Source of the DNA: Ipomoea triloba
Lineage: Eukaryota; Streptophyta; Magnoliopsida; Solanales; Convolvulaceae
Direction of reading: 5' to 3'
Assembly: GCF_003576645.1 (NCBI RefSeq)
Contig: NC_044929.1
Span: forward strand, 23,411,968-23,475,967
Length of the DNA stretch: 64,000 bases
Each line of letters starts with the position of its first letter. Position 1 is the first letter of the stretch. The position numbers were made by a program, and so were the translations under genes. This document shows positions 1 to 10,320 of this stretch, in pieces. The notes beneath the pieces were generated by a model that was given only the letters and a program-made list of their open reading frames with translations, was not told where the DNA came from and ran no database searches.

Positions 1-1080
1 ATTCTCTTATAAACAATCTTCTGAAAATGGATGGCTTTGTTTGGGATGATGCACGCCAAATGGTGACCGCTGATGATCGTGTCTGGCAAGATTATATCAA
101 GGTGTGCTCTCCATCCCCTTGTAGTTGCTTTTTTTTTTTTTTTTGGATGAGTGTCACTGCCTTTTTGTAGTGTGATTGTATTTTTCTTTTGTTATTACAT
201 CAAGCTTTACTCCCCATGTTTCTCTACCTCATTGTATTTCTTTATTTTTCCTATGTTTTACATTGCTTTCTGAAGTTCCAACCTTACAGTTGCATCTCAA
301 GCTTTTAAATGTTGACATGTTGCACTTTGTTTATGATACCAATCTTTTGTGAACTCCTCAATGCTTGTAGACGAGAACTCAACTATTATAATGGATGGTA
401 CTAAGGATGTGATATTGGTGCAGGATTGATGTACTTATTCAGTTACATAATCTGTGTGCATGCTATGAAAATTACGAGCTTACTTATATATGCAGATTAA
501 TACCACTGCAAGGCAATACATGACCAGACCTGTACCGTTCTATAAAGATCTGTGCGTCATATGCGGTGAGGTAAGTAGTGATGGAAAAGATGGGTTTTCT
601 GCACATAACACCAACCAGCAAGATGAAGCTTTTGAAAATAACTTTGGTGTGTTGCTCAAGAGTTTGGAATCTCCAAGTGCTATGGTTTTCAGTGATGACC
701 GAATTAGCAAAGAGGATTCTTTGCATATGGGTTTCAATGCAACTGATAAAAGGGGTAAGCATCAATTAGACAACCCTTCAGGTTCTGAACGCTCCAAGAG
801 AGCTCGTAGTAAAGATGATGGCATTGCATATGCTCTTCGCGAGATGGCAAGCACGGTTTCATCTTTGGTAGGTAAGAGAAAAGAAGATGAAAGCTCAAAT
901 AGCGTTTCCATAGAACATGTGGTCAAGGCAATCCAGGCCCTACCTGACATGGATGAAGACCTTGTGTTGGATGCATGCGATTTTCTAGAGGATGAGAAGA
1001 GAGCTAAGACATTTTTGGCACTAGACTTTAAACTCCGAAAGAAGTGGTTAATAAGGAAGCTTCGTCCACAACAGCAATAA
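1..1080 (+). CDS. Myb/SANT-like DNA-binding domain protein, 3' part
   Basis: The 5' end lies outside the window. Two exons are visible: 1-101 and 496-1080, joined in phase 0 across a GT-AG intron (102-495), ending in TAA at 1078-1080. The first exon carries the end of a plant Myb/SANT-like domain (MDGFVWDD, then VTADDRVWQDYIK). The second begins INTTARQYMTRPVPFYKDL, matching the family pattern in which the domain is followed by a stretch like 'ayrtkpvpnYrdLc'. The remainder is acidic and serine-rich with a KRARSKDDG basic patch (likely nuclear localisation) and a helical C-terminus (HVVKAIQALPDMDEDLVLDA, FLEDEKRAKTFLAL) typical of 'L10-interacting MYB domain-containing protein-like' genes. 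The family is related to transposase-derived DNA-binding proteins; this member's target is unknown. 194 residues come from the last exon. Confidence 0.85.
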
Positions 1081-2987
1081 AGATAAATAGACATTGTTAG
1101 TTGTACCTCAAACTTTTAGACTATTATAGGACATGCAGGTGTTGACATTATTTTAAATTATGATGATAATGAAGTAATCTGATATATCATAGTTTCTTCA
1201 CTCCATTTTTTTAAAAAAATATTAATTTCTTGAATTTAGTAATTTGTTTAGTTCAAAATGGTAGATTTTATAGATTCTTTCAAGTGTAATACCATGGAAA
1301 GAAAAGGTTTTATTTTGGATTTTTGGCTCCAGATGATGTGACAGGAGCAACGAAAGAAAGGAGTACTATGTGCTAAAATTGCCTGGCTAAGAAAGGAGTT
1401 GGAGGACTTTTTTAAAGCTTAATCTGTGATCTGACTCCACTTACTTGTGACTTTTATCAGCTTCAATTGCTGTAGGGTACCCATAAATTGCCGGGCAAAG
1501 GTTACCTGGACCATGCCATGTTTGCAGCTGAGGCAGCCATCACCATGCTTTCATGATGAGTGGGACAAAATGGTGGGATGGATATACATCAGAGAAGATG
1601 CTTAATTTGAGTTGGAGCTGGTGCATCAAAACATGACAGGCATCTGCTTCTATAAATGCTAGTTCCTTCTCAAGAATGTCCTGTTTGCTAGTGTTCCTCG
1701 TTGAGGTAGACTGCCTTTGATTATCCCCCTTTATCTTGCTTGATATGACATCCTGTATTTCAGTTGCGAAAGTAGTTCTTCTAGTCTGTTTTGGTATACT
1801 ATAACCCCTCAGCACCTCCAAGATAATGTAGGTAGTGTTGCCTGTTCTGTGATAAACTAGTACAACAACATACAAGGTGGAGTTTGCATCTCATCTGGAA
1901 TAATCACACCAAGCACTTGGCCAATGCATTGAAGTTTCTCGATTTCAGGTACCATTTATAGCTGTACTTTAAGTTGTGTGTATTTAGCACATCTACCCAG
2001 CTTCTATATGCCCGTTATTTCTCAAACAAAAAGTGAAGTTTCCTTTAACTCTGCTTGCAGGAAAAAGGAAAAAGTCGAGTTGTATTTTGATCAAACTTCA
2101 TCTTCATTATCAAATCATCCATCATCATCAGCAGCTACAAAAACCAGAGCTTTCAAGGTACCCAAAAAATAACATTTTGATTCATGAATCTTAAATGCCC
2201 ATGACTTATAACAGTGCAACTTTAATGTTTAAACAAGTATAAAAGTGGCCAAGTGGGGTGGCAAGACATCCGCCACTACCACCAAAACAGAACAACAAAG
2301 CACAACCGCCGTCCATGTTGGGTTGTCAAATGAAGCCCGTGGACAACCAAAAATGTGTTTGTAGTTGGTACTGATTGACGTGATAACCCTGCCCCTTTTC
2401 ACCATCTTTCATTAACCACTCTTTCAATATTATATACCACCCATCATTCATTGGCATTTGCATATGTTTAATAAATTTACATTCGTGGGAACATCAAAAT
2501 CAGACTCATATATTTATGTTCAATATATCCTACAAATATGGCCTACCACTACTCACTACCACATTAAACAATGCTGTCGTTTTCCGTGTTGACACCGAAA
2601 CACACACGACGACAAGCTAAGTACTAGTAATTATTTCTATTTTTTGGGGGTGAACAATCATACCACAAAATGATGTTTAAAGAAGCAGCTGGATTTCTTG
2701 CTATTAATTAGTTAAGGATATAGTTAAGAAATGAATAAAATGATTAAGAAAAAAACACGCCGACCAAACACATAGTAGTCAGCTGACAACACAACAATTA
2801 TTTAAAGAATTATCTCTTTTTTTCTTTTTATTTTCTAAATTTATTTGAAGCTGCAGAATAATGGTATGGAATAGAGTACAAATAAGACCATATCATATCA
2901 TAATTAACCAAAAATTAATAATAAAGGTAAATAAGACCGGTACGGAGAGATTATACAATACAGATGTGACGTCACGGTAGACGGAAT
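1081..2987. other. intergenic stretch with one decayed reading frame
   Basis: AT-rich sequence between two convergent genes. It presumably includes the 3' UTR of the Myb/SANT-like gene and that of the GATL gene. Apart from the minus-strand decayed frame at 1540-1955 and a short plus-strand open stretch at about 2060-2172 (begins after a CAG, rich in Ser/Lys, unrecognised), I see nothing I can name. Confidence 0.6.
1540..1955 (-). pseudogene. possible decayed coding sequence, family not recognised
   Basis: On the minus strand, ATG at 1953-1955 opens a 32-residue frame with protein-like composition (VPEIEKLQCIGQVLGVIIP...) that stops at TAG 1857-1859. A different frame then runs open to 1540 with equally protein-like composition (FATEIQDVISSKIKGD, later LEKELAFIEADACHVLMHQL). 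The switch of frame near 1820-1875 and the stop between the two halves suggest a broken gene or gene fragment rather than an active one. I do not recognise the family. It could also be chance open sequence in the 3' region of the neighbouring gene. Confidence 0.25.
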
Positions 2988-4079
2988 TTACGTAAAATGT
3001 CCGTAAAGGTCATAGGGTGCCCATACAGAGTCAAGCGGGCATGGCTTCTCCGAGTCCAGCCGCAGCCATGGCTTCCCGCTGCCGCTCCAGTGGAGGAGGC
3101 TCACCGGACCCGGGTGGAGGTCACGGCAGCTTCCTCTGACGTTATCGCCGCCCAAGCCGTGCTGGTTCCATCTGTGATCAATGGGGGCCACCACTCCCGC
3201 GAATACTAGCAGGAATGGTGGTAATGACCCCAGCTCGTATATCCGGTTCATCTTCTGGATCTCCATCCACCTCTCGATCCGCTTTGTGTACCCGAACTGC
3301 CTCCATTTCCCTAGATCTATCACCATCACTCCGGTGTTGAAGTAGCACGGATTCCGTCCGGCGAACGTGCCGGAAAATCTCTGTTTTGACCAGAAATTTG
3401 GAGTGAAGTATTTGGTGAAATTGGCGTGACAGTACTCCGGAGCTCCGATTGTCTTCGTCCCCAAGCTAGAGCTCCATAGCTTCGAAACATCGTCTACCAC
3501 AATGAGATCGGAATCTAAGTATATAACTCTGCGAACGCAGGGCTCGAGGATATCGGCGAGATAGTTCCTGGCGTAGTTGAGCGGCTGCTCCAGCGCTTGT
3601 CGAACGGAAGTGGAGATCAAGCTCCGGACCCGTTCCGGATCGAAATAATACACCTTGAACTTCAAATGCGGGAAAGTAGAACGGACTAGGGTTTGGAGAT
3701 TGGTGTCGGAAACCAGGAAGTGAAAGAAGACGGTCTCGGGACAGCTAGAATGCAGCAGAATGGAATGAACGGCGGCGATTGAGCCGCGGAGGTAGTCCGC
3801 ATCGAGAGTGATGGCAACGTGAACGAGAGAGGGATGACAGACGCCGGTTTCCCCCAATGCGGAACTGCACTCGCCGGCATTGCGAAACAGGGGAGCTTTG
3901 CGGAAGGAGAATCGATTGAGGGAACCTCCGGAAGCAATCTGGCCGGGAAATCGACGGTAGGAATCGACTTTAGAGGATCTTATAGCTTCGGCGGGAGGAA
4001 ATGATTGCAGCGACGGGGAGAGAACAGTGGCCACAATTGCAGCGGAGACGAACCATGAAAATCTCATAACCAACACCAT
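2988..4079 (-). CDS. GATL: galacturonosyltransferase-like (GATL) protein, GT8 family
   Basis: Intronless, 363 residues, the usual GATL length. The start at 4079 was chosen because the protein begins with a short hydrophobic signal-anchor ([17 protein letters not shown]) followed by the [16 protein letters not shown] stretch I associate with the GATL5/6/7 group; the open frame further upstream lies in the 5' UTR. The GT8 metal-binding DxD is at residues 189-191 ([11 protein letters not shown]), the N-terminal strand is [14 protein letters not shown], and the C-terminal motifs [12 protein letters not shown] and [11 protein letters not shown] are intact. GATLs are Golgi enzymes linked to pectin and xylan synthesis in the cell wall; the exact acceptor is known for few. 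All catalytic landmarks are present, so it should be functional. Assignment to a numbered member is inference. Confidence 0.95.
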   Translation of the reverse strand: MVLVMRFSWFVSAAIVATVLSPSLQSFPPAEAIRSSKVDSYRRFPGQIASGGSLNRFSFRKAPLFRNAGECSSALGETGVCHPSLVHVAITLDADYLRGSIAAVHSILLHSSCPETVFFHFLVSDTNLQTLVRSTFPHLKFKVYYFDPERVRSLISTSVRQALEQPLNYARNYLADILEPCVRRVIYLDSDLIVVDDVSKLWSSSLGTKTIGAPEYCHANFTKYFTPNFWSKQRFSGTFAGRNPCYFNTGVMVIDLGKWRQFGYTKRIERWMEIQKMNRIYELGSLPPFLLVFAGVVAPIDHRWNQHGLGGDNVRGSCRDLHPGPVSLLHWSGSGKPWLRLDSEKPCPLDSVWAPYDLYGHFT

Positions 4080-4429
4080 TTTTTCCACTTTTATTTCAAC
4101 TCCAGACGACCTGAAGAATAAACTGAAGAAGAAACACAAAAAGAGGAACGCTAGGGTTCCTCTAAGCTCCGAGCGATACAAAATGGGAAAGCAATAAAAG
4201 CTGCCAAAAATCAAAACATAATTTTGGCAGGAAACGAGGACAATAAATATGTTTTCACTTTTTGTATACGTTTCCTTCAAAGAACCAATACCGTGAGCAC
4301 AAACGAACTGAGGAACCGGAAAGCGCAACTGCCGTGTAGTGCGGTCGTCGTCATCATCTTCATCTTCTTCGACTATTTCTCTGTGTTGATAGGAGAAGGA
4401 AAAGCAAAGTGACACGAGAAGAGTATAAC

Positions 4430-4437
4430 TATATAAG
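4430..4437 (-). promoter_or_regulatory. candidate TATA box of the GATL gene
   Basis: TATATAG-type sequence on the minus strand, about 350 bases upstream of the GATL start. It implies a 5' leader of roughly 320 bases, which would contain short upstream open frames. The spacing is plausible; no transcript evidence is available here. Confidence 0.4.
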
Positions 4438-5370
4438 GGAAGAAAGAGCGGGTCCACTTCACCTATGCTTCTGTACATTTATAGGGAGTATCCAATCTCC
4501 AGTAAAATTGGCTATTCCCAGTTTTCCTTTTCCACCATAAATTCCCCATCCCCTACCTACTACGTAGTAACGCATGTGATTTTTATGGAAATTTTTACTT
4601 ACATTGTACCGTACCATCATGGTATTTCATATTTATATACAAACAAAAAATAAATGACTTTAAGTCATGTGGTTGACGTCGGTCCGTAAATTATTCAGAA
4701 ATAAAAAGTACTACTTTAATTAATGTTTTTTTTTTTTGAAACCATACTTTAATTAATGTTAAGGTATTAAAAATGGTAATAAGTAGGGTTGAGCGTAGGT
4801 AAGAAATGCAAATGCAAATGGCAGCCGTAGACTGCACCTCCTGTCCTCAAGTCCTTGTTTACAGTACACTTGTAACGTATAACCATTATCCATATCATAT
4901 GCATTATTCCCAATTACGTAATGCTATAAAAAACCTGAATATATAATTTCAGGATAAAGATAATGTTGATTTTTTTTTTAAATTGTGAATTACGTACTCC
5001 ACAATGCTGACGTTGCCGCCCTGCTGATTTGGCGTGAGACACGTGTAGTTATTGATTAAGCAAATGATCTGCATCTGCGTTGAAATAATAAGGTAACAAG
5101 TGTCAACTTTGAGTATTATTGTCTTTGTGTTGGGCTAAAATTGAATGTTGACTTTTTTTTTCTTTTTTTTTTTTATAGTGCTATTTACTCTATCGGCAGT
5201 AGTCTGTTTGATCTGGACATTTTATATAAGAGAGTCACTACATGCTATCTAAGTACAAGGTTCATTGAATATCAACCTTAAACAATATAACGTTGTTTTC
5301 AAATTTGAATTACAATATAAGAATGCATCTGATCTGATCTATCTGATATGATGTTCTTCAATTGGTGAAT
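4438..5370. other. intergenic stretch, AT-rich
   Basis: Shared upstream region of the GATL gene (leftwards) and 3' region of the small basic-protein gene. It contains the micro-retroposon at 4728-4744. No other gene or structured repeat was seen. Confidence 0.6.
4712..4760 (-). mobile_element. micro-retroposon stub with 16 bp target-site duplication
   Basis: A perfect 16 bp direct repeat (tactttaattaatgtt) at 4712-4727 and 4745-4760 flanks only 17 bases, 4728-4744. Read on the minus strand the insert is TGGTTTC followed by ten A. A poly(A)-ended insert between long target-site duplications is the signature of LINE-machinery retroposition, here almost completely 5'-truncated. Polymerase slippage duplicating the flank is the alternative. 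Confidence 0.55.
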
Positions 5371-5739
5371 TCATGGAGAAGGAACGGAGGAGGTGTAGAT
5401 GTGGAGGAGCATTCTGTTATCGTACTCCTTGAGAGGGCGGTTTCCGAAGGCAGTTGCGGCGGCGTCGCCCACGCTGGAGTAATTAGCGATCCGCAGCATC
5501 ATGTTGACGTAGGCGTCCCGTAGCTTGTTAGGGGAGATCAACCGGAGCTTCGACTTGCAGCGTGCAAACTTGAAGAACCGCCGCCGCTGATTCTTCCGGC
5601 CGCCGCTGGATTCAGCTGTATCTATTGCCGCCGCGGCCGCGGCGTTCTTCCTCCTTGTATTTGATGTGTTTATCCTGTCGTAACCTCTTCTCCTCCTCCA
5701 GTAATCCATCATAAACGTACAACTTTTAGCACATTTCAT
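5371..5739 (-). CDS. small basic plant protein, function unknown
   Basis: Single-exon frame of 122 residues, ATG at 5739, stop at 5371-5373. The N-terminal third is strongly basic (DYWRRRRGYDR, later GGRKNQRRRFFKFARCKSKLR) with a seven-alanine run, and the C-terminal half has a conserved-looking KLRDAYVNMMLRIANYSS segment that resembles a motif I have seen in uncharacterised dicot proteins. The CG-rich codon use in the middle (positions 5580-5650) stands out from the AT-rich surroundings and supports coding. No transmembrane segment or signal peptide is evident; the basic clusters would fit nuclear localisation or nucleic acid binding, but that is speculation. An internal start at Met10 or Met11 is possible. 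Confidence 0.65.
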   Translation of the reverse strand: MKCAKSCTFMMDYWRRRRGYDRINTSNTRRKNAAAAAAIDTAESSGGRKNQRRRFFKFARCKSKLRLISPNKLRDAYVNMMLRIANYSSVGDAAATAFGNRPLKEYDNRMLLHIYTSSVPSP

Positions 5740-6643
5740 TTCAGCGAGCCTATGAGATGTAGAGCTGGGATTATATTAATTGGACCGCCTATTAGCTCCT
5801 ACGTGCTGCCCATTAAAGCCGGCAGGCAGGTTACCCATCATCACAATGCACAAGTAGTGCCATACCATGAACTTTTGAAATACTCCGGGGTAACAATTAA
5901 CATACATACTCCTTCACATTTTTTCACAAGATTCTAAATTCCTGCTGGAACTTTGTATTTTTTATTTGAGTTGATCAATTATGTACAAGTAAGAACGAAT
6001 TTACGATAGGAGCAGTACAGTTAACCCTCTTCATCCCGCTTCCCACCACCCCCCACACACAATGCTTAAATGTTTAAGCAGTTTAGTTGATTAAAACTTT
6101 AAACTTGATAAATGGTATGTTATTATAAATATTTTATTATAATAATTTATTAAAATAAGTGTGTGTTTGATATTTCTAAAATCATTTAAACTGTTTCACC
6201 CAGATAATTTCTGGATCATATCTACACCCTCAATATATAGTGAATACGCATCATTAAACAATAAACAATGACTTATTTCGAAAAAGTTTGGATTAACCCT
6301 TCAAATCTCCCATACAATGCTTAGGTTCCATGCATATCTTATCAGATAATAATTTCTTCATTTTATGCGGCAGGCACCGCGCACGCACTGACGCACACCT
6401 AACAATCACACATTTTTCTCTATCCCCTTGGATTCGTTATTACATACCTCGTATCGTATGTATATATTTTGTATTGGCATTAATATTATTGTCGGTGCTT
6501 GTTTTAACATGCATAATTCATGTGCTATTGTATTACTCCACCGCGGTCCAACGAGTGGTCGGGAAAACCAAAGACAAAACTTACTTTGTCGTCCCACGTC
6601 ACATGCGAATATTCTGCGGCCCACTCTACTACGTACTCTACCT
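5740..6643. other. intergenic stretch between divergent genes
   Basis: AT-rich upstream region shared by the small basic-protein gene (minus) and the proline-rich gene (plus). Short open frames at 6330-6680 have no protein-like pattern. Nothing else recognised. Confidence 0.55.
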
Positions 6644-6650
6644 TATAAAT
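6644..6650 (+). promoter_or_regulatory. candidate TATA box of the proline-rich gene
   Basis: TATAAAT, 71 bases upstream of the ATG at 6721. The spacing is right for a short 5' leader and supports a (once) transcribed gene here although its reading frame is broken. Confidence 0.45.
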
Positions 6651-6720
6651 CTTCAATAGTTGGATATGATTCGCATCTTTAATTTCTTCAAAAACAAAAA
6701 TTAATTAGCTAGGTGAGGGA

Positions 6721-7087
6721 ATGGGGGGTGGGTGTGGATTACTACTGCTTCTGTATTTGCTGGGTTTTCTGCTCAGCCTCAGCCACATTTTTTCCGGCCA
6801 AGCCGTGGCTAAAGACGACCGAATAGCGTGCACAACGTGCATCTCCGCCTCCACCGCCGCCGCCGGCCCCACCACTGCCGCCGCCCGTTAATCTGTCCTC
6901 GCCCCCGCCGCCGCCGCAGATAATAAAACCTCCCTATGACTACTACCCACCACCGCCATATTACTACATTCCGCCGTCAAAGTCCGTTGTGTTCACAGCA
7001 AACAACCACTTTTTGTTTCTATCTTCCTCCTTTATGTTTGCCCTTTCTTTAATTTCCTCTTTTTTGCATGACTATATTGCAGACTAG
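6721..7087 (+). pseudogene. extensin/hydroxyproline-rich-like protein gene with a frameshift
   Basis: ATG at 6721 opens a frame with a clear signal peptide (MGGGCGLLLLLYLLGFLLSL) and a short linker KDDRIACTTC, then runs into alanine/threonine-rich sequence and stops at 6886-6888. From 6839 the next frame reads the expected wall-protein repeat: ASPPPPPPPAPPLPPP, SSPPPPP, then PPYDYYPPPPYYYIPPSKS, stopping at TAG 7085-7087. The proline-rich frame cannot start by itself because a stop lies at 6824-6826 with no ATG after it. The two halves are therefore one gene split by one extra base (or two missing ones) near 6830-6845. CysxxCys before a Pro-rich, Tyr-rich tail is typical of small secreted hydroxyproline-rich glycoproteins. 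Either a recent pseudogene or a sequencing error in a GC-rich run. Confidence 0.7.
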
Positions 7088-7584
7088 AATGGCATAGATT
7101 CTAGATAGTAAAATAATGCTTTTGAATGTTTTACAAAGTATATAAATAATGTTTTGAATGTAATTATTTATCTACATCAATTAACGCTTATGATAGTGTA
7201 TGTGCACAGGATAAACTCTATCAACTGGTGCTTAGATAACATGTGGTGACTCTTGCATATGAGAGGTCATGAGATCGCCTCATGCTTCAACCGTTTGAAA
7301 AGTGTAATAGGACCAGTTGTATTTAAAATAATAATAATAATAATAAACCTTTTGCATACTTTGTAAAGGATTGTATGCAAGGAAACTTATAAGTCACAAT
7401 AATTTATTTTTATTAAGGAGTTACATAACATCACATCACATTAATTGACCCTACAAGTCATACATTATTGACTTTTATTGCATATATGTCACATGTGCTA
7501 ATAAGCTAAATGACAAATTAAAATCATGGTGGATGAATTAAGCTACCTACATATACCTGCCTAAAACAAGCAAGGCAAGTTAGA
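7088..7584. other. intergenic stretch, AT-rich
   Basis: Between the frameshifted wall-protein gene and the 3' end of the P-loop gene. Contains a short AAT microsatellite at about 7327-7346. Nothing else seen. Confidence 0.6.
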
Positions 7585-8958
7585 TCAGAGTAATTTTTTG
7601 GAGGATTTTAATTTATTTTTGGGGACAAAATAATCACAAATGCGGGCTAGAAAGCTAAATATAGCAGCAAAAGCGGACATAAGGCAAACGAATACGAGGT
7701 ATGCCCAATCCAAGAACCTTCTTTTAGGCAGATGTCCTTTGTCGGAGATGATTAGTCCTCTGTAAACCGCTTCGCTCACAGAATAACTCGAGATTGGATC
7801 ATATTCATCTGTGAGATATCCGTTCTCCGTCACGCAAACTACATCGTACGCTCCGCTAACTTCTGAAACTCCGAGGAATTCGCATATTTTCAGGCGGCTG
7901 TCGATGCGGTCGTCGGTGGATAACTTGTCCCCGTGTGTTAGGATGAGAAGAGGATTCTCGCCGGAGTTTCTGAGAGCCGGTAAGTGGAAGAGTTTCTTCA
8001 GCGCCTCCAGTGGCGTTGTGTCGCCGAGGTTCAGAGAGGTGTAGATCTCCCAAGCGTTTGCGACCACCATGGCGTAATTTACGTCTCTAGTAGCGAATAT
8101 TGAGCCGGCCGGTGATTCTTGGCCGGCGTCGTCTCCGGGCAACAAGCAGAGTTTCTTGTGGTGAACGCCGTTGGTCATCCAGTCAGTTACCTCTTCCAGA
8201 GCTGCTTCCACTTGGTTGTACCGAAAGCCTTGAGTGTCGTACACGCAAAACCCGCTCTGCGTTGATCTCAGAACGTTGTGTTCTTCCATGAACAAACAGC
8301 TTTTTGAGGTAGATGAATTAGTTCCTGCAAAACAGGCCGGCCAATATATACATATATGCATGTGTGATAGGAGCAGAGTCTTCAAATAATAGCTGAATTA
8401 TTGTATTGAAACAAATGTTGCAAAAATCTTGTCTAATGTATCATCCTAATCAATGATTTAGGCCGCCTAGCTGTTTAGGCTACTTAGGCACGGACCGCCT
8501 AGACCGCTAGTGTGACAATTAAATTTGCTGACTAGTGTACCTGTTGATGAAGAAGAAGTTTGAGCGAAATGGAGAAGGCCAGAGCGAGCGAAAACACGGT
8601 ACATGAGATTGACGAGGGAGGTTTTGCCGGCGTTGTGAAATCCGAGCAAGAGGAGGGTGTTGACGGCGGGGATTTCCAGATCTTCTTTGGTGATTCCTCC
8701 GGTGGGCACCCAGAAATCGCCGGGACGATAGGAATGAAGCTTGTGGCGGATTTCGTTAAGAGTTTCCGACGAAAGTAGGCCCAACCTCTCCAGCTCCCTA
8801 AGCAGTCTGATCCTCGGACTAACCTTCGGCGCATTGCTCATCGTATCAAATCTCAACTTCTCGTACTCCAATTCTCCCGCGGATTTCCACCAGAAACACA
8901 CAGATCTGCCCTCTTCATCGCTGTCGTCGCTACCGCCGCGTAAATCTGTGTGTGTCAT
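7585..8958 (-). CDS. P-loop GTPase-like protein with C-terminal membrane segment
   Basis: Two exons, 8541-8958 and 7585-8324, joined in phase 1 across a 216-base GT-AG intron; 385 residues. The Walker A/G1 motif GFHNAGKTS is at residues 106-114, and a G3-like DTQGF follows early in exon 2. The usual G4 NKxD is replaced by THGDKL (in LLILTHGDKLSTDD), so nucleotide specificity is uncertain. The C-terminus holds one hydrophobic helix (WAYLVFVCLMSAFAAIFSFL) and ends in a lysine-rich tail, the arrangement of a tail-anchored protein. I recall a plant family of 'P-loop containing NTP hydrolase' genes with this architecture, of unknown function. Start chosen as first ATG; an internal Met at residue 40 is possible. 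The intron carries a dispersed repeat (8411-8515). Confidence 0.88.
8411..8515. repeat. dispersed repeat with GCCTAG/CTAGGC words, copy 1
   Basis: Begins with TGTTGCAAAAATC and continues with GGCCGCCTAG, TTAGGCACGGACCGCCTAG and CGCTAGTG. A second stretch at 41328-41512 has the same start (TGTTGCAAAAATT) and the same series of words (GCCGTCTAGACAGTCGG, TCTAGGCACTA, GACTAGTGCC). This one is in the intron of the P-loop gene. Class unknown; no clear terminal repeats. Confidence 0.45.
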
Positions 8959-10320
8959 GATCTTATTATCATCAAGTTTCCTTCCACGGGCCGGGAAATA
9001 TTGTTCATTGAACTCTCATTTGATCTGCAACTAATTAAACTGTAACTTTCGTTTTTGTCGTCCCTTAGCTAAGGATCCGACATTTTCCTTAGTACAACAG
9101 AACATGCACAGACGTGGGCGAGGGAAGCTGACGACAAAACAAATCATGTCGCAAATTACAAGTGGCCGTCACGGGTTATCTCCAAACGGATAGGCTCTAC
9201 CTCTATCATATAATGGAAGTAGCTGAGGAAGCTTCACCGCACCTTCCTTTCTACACCGTACAATATTTACAACCACAATTTCATTTCTTGTCTACATTTC
9301 GAGCTTGTAAGAGTGACATCTAGGTAACACTACATGTTTATATACATAGCAATATTGTTGTATTTCCCTTTCAAAGGGCTCAAAACTCACCGGTAATCGA
9401 GAGCCAAGTTAGTCGAACTGATAGTCTGGTAACCACATCTTAGTAACAACGGTCTATTGACCAAACAGGTCAAGAGCCATGTTGGTCGAACGGTTAGTTT
9501 GGTAACTGCACGTATATTATAAGTTTGACTCATAGTGAGACCAAAAAGCATTGCATGGCTACTTTGGACAAGGAAAGAAAGCATTACCATATTAAGCTTC
9601 AACGTATGAATATTATATAGAGTATATGACCTTTTGACTGAACAAAACACTGAGCTTACATGAGCCCTATCTATTGCTAAAGAACAAAGCAAGAGAAGGA
9701 AGGACATTTAAAAACCACCGATGAAACCTCCCATCCATTTCCACAACAGATAGCTTGCAAAAATCAACAAAAAATAAGCAAACCCCCTGAATTATAAGTT
9801 TTAAACAACATTGCCTTCTTCACAACGGGGACTGACTGTTTCATTCTTGGCTGGCTCTGTCTCATATCTCCTATTCTTTATTTAGACATCTCGATGAAAG
9901 AAAAGCAGATCAATATTATCTCAGCCAGGTTAAACTTGAACCCCACATAACAACATACCCTGTGCACCTGATGCCAATGTACCTATTACAGGGCAAGACC
10001 TTGACTACTTCATTTCAATCCTGCAAGTTTTGGACAATAATGAGCCCCGTGATCTGATAAGTATTTGTTAGGCCAGACCCGACTAACATGCATCAACGAA
10101 TCTAATCTACCTAACTAGAGTTGAGAGATGGAGGAGCAACGGGGAAAAACACTGTTTTTTACTATAACCTAGACTATAAACTGTTAGAGACTAAAGGCCA
10201 AAGGAGCAACAAAATAAGTAATATGTAAAACTTTAAGCAGCCTCACTATGGTCCAATGGATGCAGAGCACAAGGACAAGGACAATGTAAGAGGAATATAA
10301 CATCAGAAGATAAACGAACC
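8959..10320. other. intergenic stretch; 3' region of importin alpha
   Basis: Left part is the promoter side of the P-loop gene, right part the 3' UTR side of importin alpha. At 9398-9514 a roughly 39 bp segment (gagccaagttagtcgaactg and relatives) occurs twice, about 73 bases apart, diverged. Open frames here are not protein-like. Confidence 0.55.

Noticed and set aside
4080..4478. N-terminal extension of the GATL frame up to an ATG at 4478
   Set aside because: The extra 133 residues have no family match, precede a perfect GATL start with signal-anchor, and cross the likely TATA box at 4430-4437.
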